NCBI RefSeq assembly: GCF_037948395.1
Contig: NZ_CP149940.1
Location: forward strand, 3,348,001 to 3,412,000
Reading direction: 5' to 3'
Source of the DNA: Serratia nevei
GTDB taxonomy: Bacteria; Pseudomonadota; Gammaproteobacteria; Enterobacterales; Enterobacteriaceae
Length of the DNA: 64,000 bases
Below, piece after piece: positions 55,802-64,000 of this stretch. Both the position numbers and the translations under genes were made by a program. The number at the start of each line of letters is the position of its first letter. Within the stretch, counting starts at the first letter, position 1. The notes beneath the pieces are model-generated. The model worked only from the letters and a program-made list of their open reading frames with translations. It ran no database searches and was not told the origin of the DNA.

Positions 55802-56673
55802 CGCGCGGCGACGTCGGCCAACAGCGTCTCCGCCGCCAGCTTGCCGAGGTTGTTGGAGGCCAGCGGGCTGTCGCCGGTCAGCAGGCGCCGATCTTTATGC
55901 ACCTTGCCGGTGATGTCGGCGTTGACGATCTTGACGCCCCGCTCGCGCAGGCGTTCGCCCACCAGCCAGGGCATCGGGCCGGGGATGTAGCCGATGTCGA
56001 TGTTGGCGCCGGTATCGAGCGAGTCCGGGAACACGCACATCTCATAGCCGCGATAGAGGAAATCCTCTTTGCGCTCGCCGATGCCCGCCGCCAGCAGGCC
56101 CGCCGGCCCGTGGCACAGAGAAATCACGTAGCGATCGTTGTCGTGCGCCCAGTGCAGGGTCTTTTTCACCTCTTCGCTGAACGGAATATCATTCAGCACG
56201 CCGTGGCCGCCGGGGATGAAAACGCCGAGGTAGTTGCCGCCATCCAGATCCTTCACCACCTCCGTCAGCTTTTTCGGCTGCTTGAGTTGGCTGCGGTACT
56301 TCTCATAGGTGGCCTTGACCGCTTCGTCTTCCTGCGGGAACGCCCACATCTCCAGCTTCACCGGATCGCCGGACGGCGTGGCGATGTCGATCTCGAAACC
56401 GGCCAGATCCAGGTGATACATCGGCAACAGCATCTCGACCGGGTGGTTGCCGGTGGAGAAGAATTTGCCGTTTTGCATCAGCAGGTAGCGCTCCTGCGAG
56501 GCGATCATCAGCACCTTCCACTTGCCGCCGCGATAGGCGTTCGGGTAGCTGGCGCCCGCAAAGTCGGTTTTGGACGAGGTGTACTGGCTGAGGGAGTAAG
56601 GCGATGGGAAGAACGCGTTGTCTTCCGCCACATCCGGGGTGGGATTACGATCGTTGGACACTGAATCAGTCAT
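55798..56673 (-). CDS. hchA: HchA (Hsp31) protein deglycase / glyoxalase III
   Basis: 291 aa DJ-1-superfamily holding chaperone and methylglyoxal-handling enzyme. E. coli HchA segments are kept: [67 protein letters not shown], the nucleophile Cys in [12 protein letters not shown], and [19 protein letters not shown]. Start ATG 56673 with GGAGATAA. First gene of a two-gene operon with the overlapping luxR gene. Confidence 0.94.
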   Translation of the reverse strand: MTDSVSNDRNPTPDVAEDNAFFPSPYSLSQYTSSKTDFAGASYPNAYRGGKWKVLMIASQERYLLMQNGKFFSTGNHPVEMLLPMYHLDLAGFEIDIATPSGDPVKLEMWAFPQEDEAVKATYEKYRSQLKQPKKLTEVVKDLDGGNYLGVFIPGGHGVLNDIPFSEEVKKTLHWAHDNDRYVISLCHGPAGLLAAGIGERKEDFLYRGYEMCVFPDSLDTGANIDIGYIPGPMPWLVGERLRERGVKIVNADITGKVHKDRRLLTGDSPLASNNLGKLAAETLLADVAAR

Positions 56674-56774
56674 GATTATCTCCATATTCACCGTTACGTT
56701 GCCCTTTCAGCTTAAATAACCGCCGGCGGGGCCGCAATGAGGGATATCCCTCAAGCAATCTTTGCAGCCGAAAC

Positions 56775-57542
56775 TCAGGCGAGATTGCGCAGAGCGATAA
56801 TAAAGGTTTCTTCGCCGGCGCCCTGGTATTCATAGCGGCACTTTCTTACCGGCACCCGAAAATAGCGTTCCAGGATATCTTCCCGCAGCACAGCGCTTTT
56901 AACGCCAAACAACGACTGCCGTTTTGTCATCAGTAAACACTTGTCGGAGATGCGTTCGGCGTAATTGAGGAAATGCGTATTCAGCACGATCGTCATCTGC
57001 CGCTCTTTGGCGAGGCGCCAGAGCATCTCAATCATTTTTGCCTGATTGTAAAAATCCAGGTTCGACTCCGGCTCATCAAGGATCATGACGTCAGGATCTG
57101 CCATCAGCGCCTTGGCGAAATAACACATCTGCAGTTCACCGCCGCTGATCTGATCGATGCTTTTCTGCGCCAACGGGCCGATTTCCAGGGATTGCAGCAC
57201 CGCCTGCGCCCTGGCGAAATCGTGCTTTCCCGGCCGGGCAAACAGTCCGGCCTGACGAACGCAGCCGAAAGTGACAAAATCGAGTACGCCATAGGAAAAA
57301 TGTGGCGCCTTCGCCTGCGGCACATAGGCCAGGCGCGCCTCTCGATTATCGACGCGGCCGATCTCGCACCAGCCGGCGCTGGGCCGACACAGGCCCGCAA
57401 TATTTCTCAGCAGCGTGGTTTTGCCGGCGCCGTTCGGGCCCAGCACGCTGAGGATCTCGCCGCGCTTAAGCTCGAAGCTGACGTTGTCGAAAATGGGCTC
57501 CCGCCCTTTGAAACCAAAGGATAGTCGGCTAGCGGTGATCAT
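56775..57542 (-). CDS. FecE-type ABC transporter ATP-binding protein
   Basis: 255 aa. Walker A GPNGAGKTTL, signature ISGGELQ, Walker B VMILDEPESNLDF, switch His in VLNTHFLNYAE. The sequence fits the siderophore/cobalamin (FecE/BtuD) class. Start ATG 57542 lies inside the permease 3' end (14-bp overlap). Last gene of the operon MFS - lipoprotein - binding protein - permease - ATPase; it should power import of a metal chelate. Confidence 0.9.
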   Translation of the reverse strand: MITASRLSFGFKGREPIFDNVSFELKRGEILSVLGPNGAGKTTLLRNIAGLCRPSAGWCEIGRVDNREARLAYVPQAKAPHFSYGVLDFVTFGCVRQAGLFARPGKHDFARAQAVLQSLEIGPLAQKSIDQISGGELQMCYFAKALMADPDVMILDEPESNLDFYNQAKMIEMLWRLAKERQMTIVLNTHFLNYAERISDKCLLMTKRQSLFGVKSAVLREDILERYFRVPVRKCRYEYQGAGEETFIIALRNLA

Positions 57543-58545
57543 ATCGATTGCCCATAATAAAAAGCGTGGCGAAAAGCGGCGCACCGATCAGCGCGGTCAG
57601 GATGCCGATCGGGATTTCTGCGTAGGTGGCGCCTCTGGCGATATTGTCTATCACCAGCAAAAACAACGCCCCGCTCAGCGCCGAGACCGGGATCAGGCGG
57701 CCGTGGTTATACCCCAGCACGCTTCTCACCAGATGCGGGATCACCAAGCCGACCCATCCCACCACGCCGGCCAAACTCACCGAGGCGGAAACCAGCAGGG
57801 AGGCGGCGATCAGCAGCAGGATCTTCAACCGGGGCGGATTTAGGCCGGCAATGCGCGCCTCGTCGTCCCCCAGCGAGAGAATGTTCATTTTCCACCTGAG
57901 CCGATAGATTGTCAGGTAACACGCCGCAAACAGCGGGATTAGCCAATAGACCTGCGCTTTCGCCACCGAAGCGAAGCTGCCCATCAGCCAGAAGACGATC
58001 GCCGGCAAGGTATCCTGCGGATCGGCGACATATTTTATGACCGAGACAAACGCGATAAACAACGACGCGATAATCATGCCGGACAGGATCGTCGTCAGCG
58101 CATCCTGCCGACGTTTCAGGCGGCAGATGCCGAACACCAGCAGCAGGCTCACCACGCCGAAAAGAAACGACAGCATGGCACTCAGGGCAAAAGGCAAACT
58201 CAATAAAATGCCCAGCGCGGCGCCAAAGGCGGAGGCGGAAGAGGTGCCCAGCACGTCCGGGCTGGCTAACGCGTTTTTCAGCACCGCCTGAAAGGTCGCG
58301 CCGGCGACCGCCAACCCACCGCCCACCAGCATCACCGCCACCACCCGCGGCGCACGCAGGTTAAAAATCACCGAATAGCGGGTCGGGTTTTCCCCCGGCA
58401 TGTTCCCCTGCCATAAAATCTGCATCACATCGTGGGCCGACAAGGCGTAGCGGCCGGCAAACAGTGATGCGACGGCGGCCACACACAAGGCCAAAAACAG
58501 CCCCGCCAGGATCGCCACATATTTTCCTCTGCCCGGCATCCCCAA
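57529..58545 (-). CDS. FecCD-family ABC transporter permease
   Basis: 338 aa with about ten membrane helices. FecCD/BtuC signatures are present: LRAPRVVAVMLVGGGLAVAGATFQAVLKN (region), NALASPDVLGTSSASAFGA, and the C-terminal GVVGWVGLVIPHLVRSVLGYNHG. A single permease gene means a homodimer as in BtuC. It sits between the binding protein (36 bp) and the ATPase (overlap). Confidence 0.92.
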   Translation of the reverse strand: MGMPGRGKYVAILAGLFLALCVAAVASLFAGRYALSAHDVMQILWQGNMPGENPTRYSVIFNLRAPRVVAVMLVGGGLAVAGATFQAVLKNALASPDVLGTSSASAFGAALGILLSLPFALSAMLSFLFGVVSLLLVFGICRLKRRQDALTTILSGMIIASLFIAFVSVIKYVADPQDTLPAIVFWLMGSFASVAKAQVYWLIPLFAACYLTIYRLRWKMNILSLGDDEARIAGLNPPRLKILLLIAASLLVSASVSLAGVVGWVGLVIPHLVRSVLGYNHGRLIPVSALSGALFLLVIDNIARGATYAEIPIGILTALIGAPLFATLFIMGNRYDHR

Positions 58546-58581
58546 GCTCCCCCCATTAATGAATGCTATTCAACCGTGGCA

Positions 58582-59658
58582 CTAGCGCTGTGCCAGCACC
58601 TCATCCAGCAACCGGTCCGGGATCGCATAGGAGAACATCGTCTGATAATAGCGGCGCGTCTCCTCCCGCAGCGTCTTGTCGCTAATGTCTTCAGGGGCAT
58701 AGCGGTTGATCATAAACAGCGGCAGCAGCGATGTTTCCGCCGACAGGCCCCCCCAGTTATGAATGCCCACCGGCGTCGAGAAAACCTTGCCGTTTTTTAC
58801 CGCCCTGAGCGTTTCCCAGGCCTGGCCGGGGATCCCCCCGTGCAGCAGCGCTTTGGCGCTGCCGAAAACCACGAAAATCACATCCGGGTCCCAGGCCATG
58901 ATCTGCTCCATCGAAACGGTGATGTACCTGCCGGCATCCCCTTTCACCGGCAAGTCCCCGGCGACGTTGTCCATGCCGGCCATTTTCAGGTAGGTGTCGC
59001 CATAGGTATGCGGGCCACTCACCTTCAGCTGCCTGCCGTCACTTTCTTCGAGATACAACGCCCTGACGTGCTGCGCATGGATGGCTGCGGCATAGGGGCG
59101 GATCTGCTTCAGGGTCTTTTCCCAGGCGTCTTTGAATTTGTGCGTGCGCGGCAGGCCGAGCGTGTCGGCGAAAGTGTTTTCCCAATACACCTGGGTGGCC
59201 ATCGGCTGGTATTTTGTCTTCCCGCCGGCATCCAGATCGACGGTCATCACGCCCGCCCTTTCCAGCCGATCGTCCTGGCTTTTGCCGTAGTAATAAATAA
59301 TGTCGGGCCGTAGATTCATTAACGATTCCATGTTGACCCGGTAGTCCTTATTGATAAAGGCGGAGGTGATCCTGCCGATGTCAGGCTTCATGTCCTCCAA
59401 TACATGCCTATCGGCATGCATGAACGCCCAGGGCCCCACGCCGACGACGTGCCGGTAGGCCGCCTCGTTCGCCAGGATCACGCCGAAGGGGCAGTTGCCG
59501 GTGATGACGATCCGCGGATAGCTGCCGGGCAGCGTTTGCGCCGCCACGCTTTGTGGCGGTTCGGCCGCCGCCGGCTGGCCGGCGGTGGCGCAAGGCGCGG
59601 TCGGCAAGGCGAATATTGCCAGCAGAGCGGTGGCGATAAATTTCACTGTGACGCACAT
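58582..59658 (-). CDS. FecB/BtuF-type periplasmic metal-chelate binding protein
   Basis: 358 aa. Start ATG 59658 with AGGAGG; signal peptide MCVTVKFIATALLAIFALPT. The two-lobe helical-backbone fold has PRIVITGNCPFGVILANEAA, a linker at about residues 145-170 (NLRPDIIYYYG), and DPDVIFVVFGSAKALL in the second lobe. Type III binding proteins of this class bind Fe-siderophores, haem, B12 or nickel/zinc chelates; the ligand here cannot be read directly. The Zur-like box far upstream in the operon promoter hints at zinc. Confidence 0.87.
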   Translation of the reverse strand: MCVTVKFIATALLAIFALPTAPCATAGQPAAAEPPQSVAAQTLPGSYPRIVITGNCPFGVILANEAAYRHVVGVGPWAFMHADRHVLEDMKPDIGRITSAFINKDYRVNMESLMNLRPDIIYYYGKSQDDRLERAGVMTVDLDAGGKTKYQPMATQVYWENTFADTLGLPRTHKFKDAWEKTLKQIRPYAAAIHAQHVRALYLEESDGRQLKVSGPHTYGDTYLKMAGMDNVAGDLPVKGDAGRYITVSMEQIMAWDPDVIFVVFGSAKALLHGGIPGQAWETLRAVKNGKVFSTPVGIHNWGGLSAETSLLPLFMINRYAPEDISDKTLREETRRYYQTMFSYAIPDRLLDEVLAQR

Positions 59659-59704
59659 GGTGCCTCCTGTGCGCACGCTCGGCGGCGTGCGTCGATGGGC
59701 TGCT

Positions 59705-60103
59705 TTAGGCCGACGCGGCGATGCCGGCGGCCATGATGGTGATCCCGGCCACAAACACGATTGCCGTGGTGGCGACCGCGCCGCCGCCGACCAACGCGGC
59801 GGTTTTTCCTGTGGAAAGGTCTTTTCGTTGCAGGAAAGAGAGCTGCGACAGAGGAATGATTTTTCCGCTGTCGGCAACCAAGTCTTTCGGTTCAACCTTC
59901 GCCACCGTCAACTCGCCGCCGCTGCCGTCCTTCAGACCATATTTCAACTGGTCGCCGACATAGACCGGCGGCTGCAGCAGGTAATATTGGCTATTGAGCC
60001 CCGTCTCTTTTTGTTGCAACGCCACGTCGTGGTATGTCGTGCAGCCGGCAAGGGAAAACGCCGCCATCCCGATAACCAACGGCACTAATGGGATAAATCG
60101 CAT
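59705..60103 (-). CDS. Small lipoprotein with glycine-zipper C-terminus
   Basis: 132 aa. Lipobox SLAGC (about Cys21). A middle region (LKYGLKDGSGGELTVAKVEP, DSGKIIPLSQLSFLQRKDLS) is followed by a hydrophobic glycine/alanine-rich tail AALVGGGAVATTAIVFVAGI. Not a family that I know. It lies 16 bp after the MFS gene and 46 bp before the binding protein gene, so it is part of the same operon and probably a component of its envelope system. Confidence 0.78.
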   Translation of the reverse strand: MRFIPLVPLVIGMAAFSLAGCTTYHDVALQQKETGLNSQYYLLQPPVYVGDQLKYGLKDGSGGELTVAKVEPKDLVADSGKIIPLSQLSFLQRKDLSTGKTAALVGGGAVATTAIVFVAGITIMAAGIAASA

Positions 60104-60119
60104 GGGAAACCTCGTGCTT

Positions 60120-61490
60120 CTATTTGCTGGTTTTTAACGTAACGGCGGACTTGAAGCGCATATAGCTCACGACCAGAGAAAGGAACGAGAATGCCGCCCC
60201 CGCCATTAAACTGATATTCGTCGCTTGCGCGCCCCGCATATTGAAGAAAATCGCCACTAACGCCGAACCGACGATTTGCCCAATCAGCCGGGAACTGCCC
60301 AACAGGCCGCTGGCGATGCTGCTGTTTTCATGGGAGACCGACGTCATGATCAGCAGGTTGTTCGGTGATTGAAACAGGCCAAAACCGATGCCGCACAGCG
60401 CCACGCGCCATACGATCGCCCCATTCGACGGATCGCTCGGCAGATTGGCCATCAGCAGCATGCCTGCCAGCAGACAGGCGAGGCCCGAAAGGGCAACAAG
60501 ATTGGGATCGTATTTCTTGGCCAAATCGCCGGAAATTAGCGAAGATGCCATGGTGGCCAGCGGCCAGGCGGTCAGTAGCAGACCGATGTCCACCACGTTT
60601 CTTTGCAGGACATTGTGGAAATAGAAAGGCAGCGATACAAAAGCCAAAAGCTGGGTGCTGTAGGACAGCATCGACATCAGCAAAGACAATGACAGCGTCG
60701 GGTTATGCAGCATCGCGATCGGGATCAGCGCGGCGTTGGCCTTTCTTTTCTGATTGATATACAGCAACCCGGCCAGCCCGGCGAATACCGCAAAGCTCAG
60801 CGCCGCCGCCGGCAGATGGTGGGTGGTCATGCTCATGGTGCTGAGCGAGAAAGCGATGAACAGCACAAACACCAACAGGGCCCCCCCACTGTCGAATCCA
60901 ACGCTGCGCCGCTCGCGGGGGGCCAGGAAGATCAGGCTCAGCAACAGCGACAGGCAGGCGATGGGAACATTGATGGTAAACAGCCAGTTCCAGCTCGTTT
61001 GAGAAAGTATCGCCGAGGCGATGGAGGGCCCGGCGGCGGCGGAAACCGACACCACCATTACGTTTATGCCCAGGCCGCGCCCCAGCAGCCTTTCCGGGTA
61101 TATCTCCTTGATCAGCGCCGCATTGACGCTGAGCACCGCCGCCGCACCGAAGCCCTGTATCACCCGGAATGCCGTCAGCATCGACAGCGTCGCGGAAAGC
61201 GCGCAGCCCAAGGATGAAAAAGCGAACAGCACCACCCCGGCTATAAAGATCTTTTTATTGCCCACCGCGCGGCCCAGCGCCGCGAAGGGCATCAAAGAGG
61301 CGACGACGGCAAACTGGTAGGCATTAATAATCATGATGGAGGCCGATTCGGAAACGCCGAAATCTTTGGCGATCACCGGCAGTGCCACATTGGCGATGGT
61401 ACTGTCGAGCATGGCGATAACCGTGCTTAACGAGACGGCGAGAACGGCGAATATATTTAATGTCTCTTTTTCCTGGTGTTTAAAAGTCAT
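60120..61490 (-). CDS. MFS exporter, DHA2 (SmvA/EmrB-like)
   Basis: 456 aa with 14 predicted helices. Diagnostic DHA2 segments are MLDSTIANVALPVIAKDFGV, FAALGRAVGNKKIFIAGVV, RVIQGFGAAAVLSVNAALI and LGRGLGINVMVVSVSAAAGP. Start ATG 61490 has GGAGCG upstream. First gene of the operon and downstream of a Zur-like palindrome at 61560. In a metal-uptake context it may export a metallophore; as an SmvA relative it could equally be a drug exporter. Confidence 0.88.
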   Translation of the reverse strand: MTFKHQEKETLNIFAVLAVSLSTVIAMLDSTIANVALPVIAKDFGVSESASIMIINAYQFAVVASLMPFAALGRAVGNKKIFIAGVVLFAFSSLGCALSATLSMLTAFRVIQGFGAAAVLSVNAALIKEIYPERLLGRGLGINVMVVSVSAAAGPSIASAILSQTSWNWLFTINVPIACLSLLLSLIFLAPRERRSVGFDSGGALLVFVLFIAFSLSTMSMTTHHLPAAALSFAVFAGLAGLLYINQKRKANAALIPIAMLHNPTLSLSLLMSMLSYSTQLLAFVSLPFYFHNVLQRNVVDIGLLLTAWPLATMASSLISGDLAKKYDPNLVALSGLACLLAGMLLMANLPSDPSNGAIVWRVALCGIGFGLFQSPNNLLIMTSVSHENSSIASGLLGSSRLIGQIVGSALVAIFFNMRGAQATNISLMAGAAFSFLSLVVSYMRFKSAVTLKTSK

Positions 61491-61559
61491 GTTAACGCTC
61501 CAAAAACGTGAGTGGCTTCATGCCGGCGGCAAAGACCCCGTTTTTTATCCGTTTTAGTA

Positions 61560-61577
61560 ATTACGTTATAACATATC
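61560..61577 (-). promoter_or_regulatory. Zur-like operator of the MFS-lipoprotein-ABC operon
   Basis: ATTACGTTATAACATATC: 15 of 18 positions agree with GATATGTTATAACATATC, including a perfect core GTTATAAC (61565-61572) and right arm ATATC. It lies 70 bp upstream of the MFS start, in the AT-rich divergent region. Confidence 0.6.
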
Positions 61578-61777
61578 AACTAAAGAGGAGAATAAATCTC
61601 ATTTGAAATATTAGATTAAATAGTGTGTCAAAATAAGAATTAACAAATACAAAACAAATGAATAGCAATACGAACATTCAATAAACAAAATAAATGCAGT
61701 ATAAAAAGCCAGTGAATTTAAGGAATGACATTAAAAGTAACAGCCGCTAACAGACAACCCCGCCGACGCACGGAATT

Positions 61778-61795
61778 GTTATGTTATAACAAAAA
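61778..61795 (+). promoter_or_regulatory. Zur-like operator of the amidase-porin unit
   Basis: GTTATGTTATAACAAAAA, 14 of 18 positions, again with the core GTTATAAC (61783-61790). It also forms the inverted repeat TTGTTAT-GTT-ATAACAA (61776-61792). It lies 14-32 bp before the amidase start, where a repressor would block the promoter. Confidence 0.55.
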
Positions 61796-61809
61796 CACCC
61801 TTTCCTTTT

Positions 61810-62667
61810 ATGCTGGTTACCCTTATGGCTAAGACGGACCTTTTGAACACCCGGTTATCTCGCCGCAGAATGATGTTGGCAGGGTTGGCGGCCCTGGCGC
61901 TGAACGGCGCCGTTTCCCCGCTGGCTCACGCCCACGGCCTGCCACGCCCCAAAAAGCAGAACGGCCCTCACGGGGCGCGAAAAAGATTCCTGGTCATGTT
62001 GGATCCCGGTCATGGCGGCATCGACTCCGGAGCCATTGGCCACACCGGTTCGCTGGAAAAACATGTCGTTCTGGAGATCGCCAGAAATGTGCGTGCACAG
62101 CTCGATCGACACGGCATCGATGCCCGCCTGACGCGCGACAGCGACGTTTTTATCCCGCTTTACGATCGGGTGGAGATCGCGCACCGGCATGGCGCGGATC
62201 TTTTCATGTCCATTCACGCCGACGGCTTTACCTGCCCCAGCGCCTGCGGCGCGTCGGTCTTTGCGCTTTCCAATAAAGGCGCCAGCAGCGCGATGGCGAA
62301 ATACTTATCGAACAGTGAAAACGCGGCGGACGATCTCGCCGGCCCTAACGTCATCAAGAAAGACCGCTATTTGCAGAAGATACTGTTTGACTTGGAGCAG
62401 ACGGAAACGATCAAAGAAAGCCTGGCGCTGGGCTCGCACCTGATTCAACATATTGCGCCCATCCATCATCTGCATGCCAAAAATACCGAACAGGCGGCCT
62501 TCGTGGTCTTAAAGTCCCCGTATATTCCTTCCGTCTTGGTGGAAACCTCTTTCATCACCAACCCTGAGGAAGAAAAGCTGCTCGGCACCCCCGCCTTCAG
62601 AAATAAAATTGCCACGGCGATCGCTCAGGGGATCGTCAGCTACTTTAAACGCGAAACGCACGCTTAA
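61810..62667 (+). CDS. amiA: N-acetylmuramoyl-L-alanine amidase AmiA (Tat-exported)
   Basis: 285 aa periplasmic zinc amidase cleaving the peptide from MurNAc. A twin-arginine signal SRRRMMLAG (Arg18-20) is followed by ALALNGAVSPLAHA. Zinc ligands: His68 (DPGHGG), Glu83 (GSLEKHVV), His136 (SIHADGF); catalytic Glu245 (LVETSFITNPEEE). The match to E. coli AmiA is strong (HGADLFMSIHADGFT, ASVFALSNKGASSAMAKYLS). Start at 61810 or 61825; neither has a clear ribosome site. The E. coli partner hemF is absent; a porin gene follows. Possibly a second, zinc-controlled amidase. Confidence 0.88.
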   Translation: MLVTLMAKTDLLNTRLSRRRMMLAGLAALALNGAVSPLAHAHGLPRPKKQNGPHGARKRFLVMLDPGHGGIDSGAIGHTGSLEKHVVLEIARNVRAQLDRHGIDARLTRDSDVFIPLYDRVEIAHRHGADLFMSIHADGFTCPSACGASVFALSNKGASSAMAKYLSNSENAADDLAGPNVIKKDRYLQKILFDLEQTETIKESLALGSHLIQHIAPIHHLHAKNTEQAAFVVLKSPYIPSVLVETSFITNPEEEKLLGTPAFRNKIATAIAQGIVSYFKRETHA

Positions 62668-62721
62668 GCTTCGCCGGGGCGGCAAGCTCACAGGCTTGCC
62701 GCGCACAGGGACGGTGCCATC

Positions 62722-63774
62722 ATGATAAAACGCAATCCTCGTTATTTTTCGGCGGGCATGCTTTTCCCCCTGCTGGCCTTGTTGCCGCGCGGCGCCTCCG
62801 CCGTGTCGTTGACGGGATCGCAGCAAAACAGCCTGAATTTCTACGGCACGATTATCGCCAGACGCTACAGCGGCCAAAACGAACGCGACGACGGCGACCG
62901 CAGCTACCTCTATTTCGGCCTGATAGGCAAAAAAAAGATCGCACCGCGCTGGCAGGCCTACGCCCACTGGGAATATACCGTCAGCTTCGCCGACGCGACG
63001 CGCAACAGCACCCGGCTCGCCTATATCGGCGTGCAAAACGCCGCCCTGGGCAGCCTCGATATCGGCCGCAACTGGGGCGTGCTTTATGATGTGACCGCCC
63101 TGACCGATCGCTCTCCGCTGTTTAGAGAGATGGCCTACAACTATATCGACAACTTTATGCGCGGCCGGGCGCATAACCTGCTCACCTACCGCCAAACTTT
63201 CAGCCTGTTTCAGCGGCGCGCCGCCCTCGCGCTGCAATACCAGTTCAAAGACGGCGACGAACGGCAAGCGCCGGGCAAACAAAACGGCAACGGATTCGGC
63301 GCCTCGTTCCGTTATGCGCTGACGCCGACGCTCAGCCTCATCGCCGCCGCCTCGGCGTCTCAAACCACGCAGCGGCAGCAACACGCCGCCGGTTATCGCC
63401 GGCGCATCGACACGCTGGCCGAAGGGGTTCTCTATGCGTCGAAAAAAATCTATCTTGCGGCCGTGTTCACCCAAAGCGACAACGCCATCAGCCCGCAACA
63501 AACCGCTAACCGCGGCTCGGCGTCAAGTTATGAAGCGCTCGCCAAATATCGGCTGACGGACCATATTCAACCCAACATCGGCTATACCCGCTTGATACAG
63601 GCCCGGGCAGGCCGGAACACGGACTTATTGAACTATGAGGAGTTGGGGGTCACCTGGTTGCTCAACGGCAATATGCAGGTGTTCATTAACTATGAATTCA
63701 ATAACCTTTCGCAGCACACGCCCGGCGTCGATGCGTCGGACAAGCTCGATATGGGCATCAGCTATCATTGGTGA
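62722..63774 (+). CDS. General porin-like outer-membrane protein
   Basis: 350 aa. Signal sequence (MIKRNPRYFSAGMLFPLLAL then LPRGASA), then an alternating beta-strand pattern: FYGTIIARRYSG, SYLYFGLIGKKKIAPRWQAY, WEYTVSFADATRNSTRLAYIG, LGSLDIGRNWGVLYDVTALTD and the final DMGISYHW. The last residue is Trp, where trimeric porins usually have Phe. The N-terminus is divergent from OmpC/OmpF. It starts 54 bp after the amidase stop, on the same strand, and may be co-transcribed. It may allow passage of the substrate for the divergent ABC importer; inference. Confidence 0.8.
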   Translation: MIKRNPRYFSAGMLFPLLALLPRGASAVSLTGSQQNSLNFYGTIIARRYSGQNERDDGDRSYLYFGLIGKKKIAPRWQAYAHWEYTVSFADATRNSTRLAYIGVQNAALGSLDIGRNWGVLYDVTALTDRSPLFREMAYNYIDNFMRGRAHNLLTYRQTFSLFQRRAALALQYQFKDGDERQAPGKQNGNGFGASFRYALTPTLSLIAAASASQTTQRQQHAAGYRRRIDTLAEGVLYASKKIYLAAVFTQSDNAISPQQTANRGSASSYEALAKYRLTDHIQPNIGYTRLIQARAGRNTDLLNYEELGVTWLLNGNMQVFINYEFNNLSQHTPGVDASDKLDMGISYHW

Positions 63775-63794
63775 TCCGCTCTCCCGCAGCCAAT

Positions 63795-63823
63795 AAAAAG
63801 CCCCGCCCGGTAAGGGGCGAGGC
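63795..63823 (-). terminator. Terminator of the hydrolase at the window edge
   Basis: On the minus strand AGCCTCGCCC / GGGCGGGGCT imperfect stem, followed by TTTTTATT, about 20 bases after the stop at 63842. It also lies 20 bp after the porin stop. Confidence 0.78.
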
Positions 63824-63841
63824 TCGCGACGCGTTGAGTCT

Positions 63842-64000
63842 TTAGCTGTTCACGAACGCCAGCAGATCGGCGTTGACCTGATCGGCATGGGTGGTCGGGA
63901 TGCCGTGCGGCGCGCCCTTATAGGTATGGAGCGTGCCGTTTTGCACCAGCTTGGCCGACAGCACGCCGGAGTCCTGATAAGGCACCACCTGATCGTCGTC
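63842..64000 (-). CDS. Alpha/beta hydrolase (non-haem haloperoxidase-like), C-terminal 52 residues
   Basis: The minus strand from the window edge reads [20 protein letters not shown] and then [32 protein letters not shown] (in two parts), ending at TAA (63842-63844). GAPHG contains the catalytic His, and the end is typical of bacterial non-haem chloroperoxidase-like esterases. The rest of the gene lies beyond the window. Confidence 0.83.
   Translation of the reverse strand, partial: DDDQVVPYQDSGVLSAKLVQNGTLHTYKGAPHGIPTTHADQVNADLLAFVNS

Overview
The window looks like the chromosome of a Serratia species of the S. marcescens type. The DNA is GC-rich, the genes are enterobacterial throughout, and the order serU - mtfA - tRNA-Asn ... 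amn ... nac - tRNA-Asn matches the E. coli K-12 serU/mtfA/asnT...amn...nac/asnV neighbourhood. This assignment rests on protein resemblance and gene order read by eye; no database search was possible.

Layout. 1-1.75 kb: end of an AraC regulator, tRNA-Ser(CGA), mtfA and the first tRNA-Asn. 1.76-5.7 kb: a GAPDH paralogue, a GlxA-type AraC regulator, and an SDR/luciferase-like oxidoreductase pair. 5.87-9.2 kb: a TPP riboswitch driving tenA-thiZ-thiX-thiY, which salvages thiamine pyrimidine. 9.2-15.1 kb: a cytoplasmic-looking solute-binding protein, opgB (osmoregulated periplasmic glucan modification), amn, and nac with a sigma-54-type promoter. 15.4-19.9 kb: second tRNA-Asn, a DMT-type membrane protein, mnaT, an XRE-cupin regulator, a YghW-like protein, a nitroreductase, and a LysR gene divergent from a frameshifted FMN reductase. 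20-23.2 kb: lipopolysaccharide-type genes (GT9 transferase, O-antigen ligase and a probable transferase). 23.4-31.3 kb: a small Cys-rich exported protein, AlaX-like editing protein, LysR, alkB, a RarD-like permease, entA/entC/entD without entB or entE, and agp. 31.5-39.2 kb: a complete citrate fermentation operon citCDEFXG-citT, divergent from a CitB/DpiA response regulator whose sensor kinase is missing. 39.3-42.4 kb: a lone lacZ, then the third tRNA-Asn.

42.7-51.7 kb is accessory DNA. It holds an SDR/AraC pair, an operon (cyclophilin-like, MFS, truncated alcohol dehydrogenase, hydrolase, aldo/keto reductase) divergent from a LysR gene, repeat-flanked AT-rich genes and a lipoprotein carrying a TolA domain III. 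51.7-56.7 kb: an RTX-like protein with a HasA-like C-terminus, a half-MFS protein, another LysR, and an overlapping hchA-luxR pair.

56.8-63.8 kb holds the most interesting candidate system. An MFS exporter, a small lipoprotein and a FecBCD-type ABC importer form one operon, divergent from a zinc amidase and a porin. Both promoter sides carry a Zur-like palindrome containing GTTATAAC. The same core lies before the four-cysteine exported protein at 23.5 kb, suggesting a zinc-starvation regulon for zinc or zinc-chelate traffic and envelope remodelling. The window ends in the 3' end of a haloperoxidase-like hydrolase.
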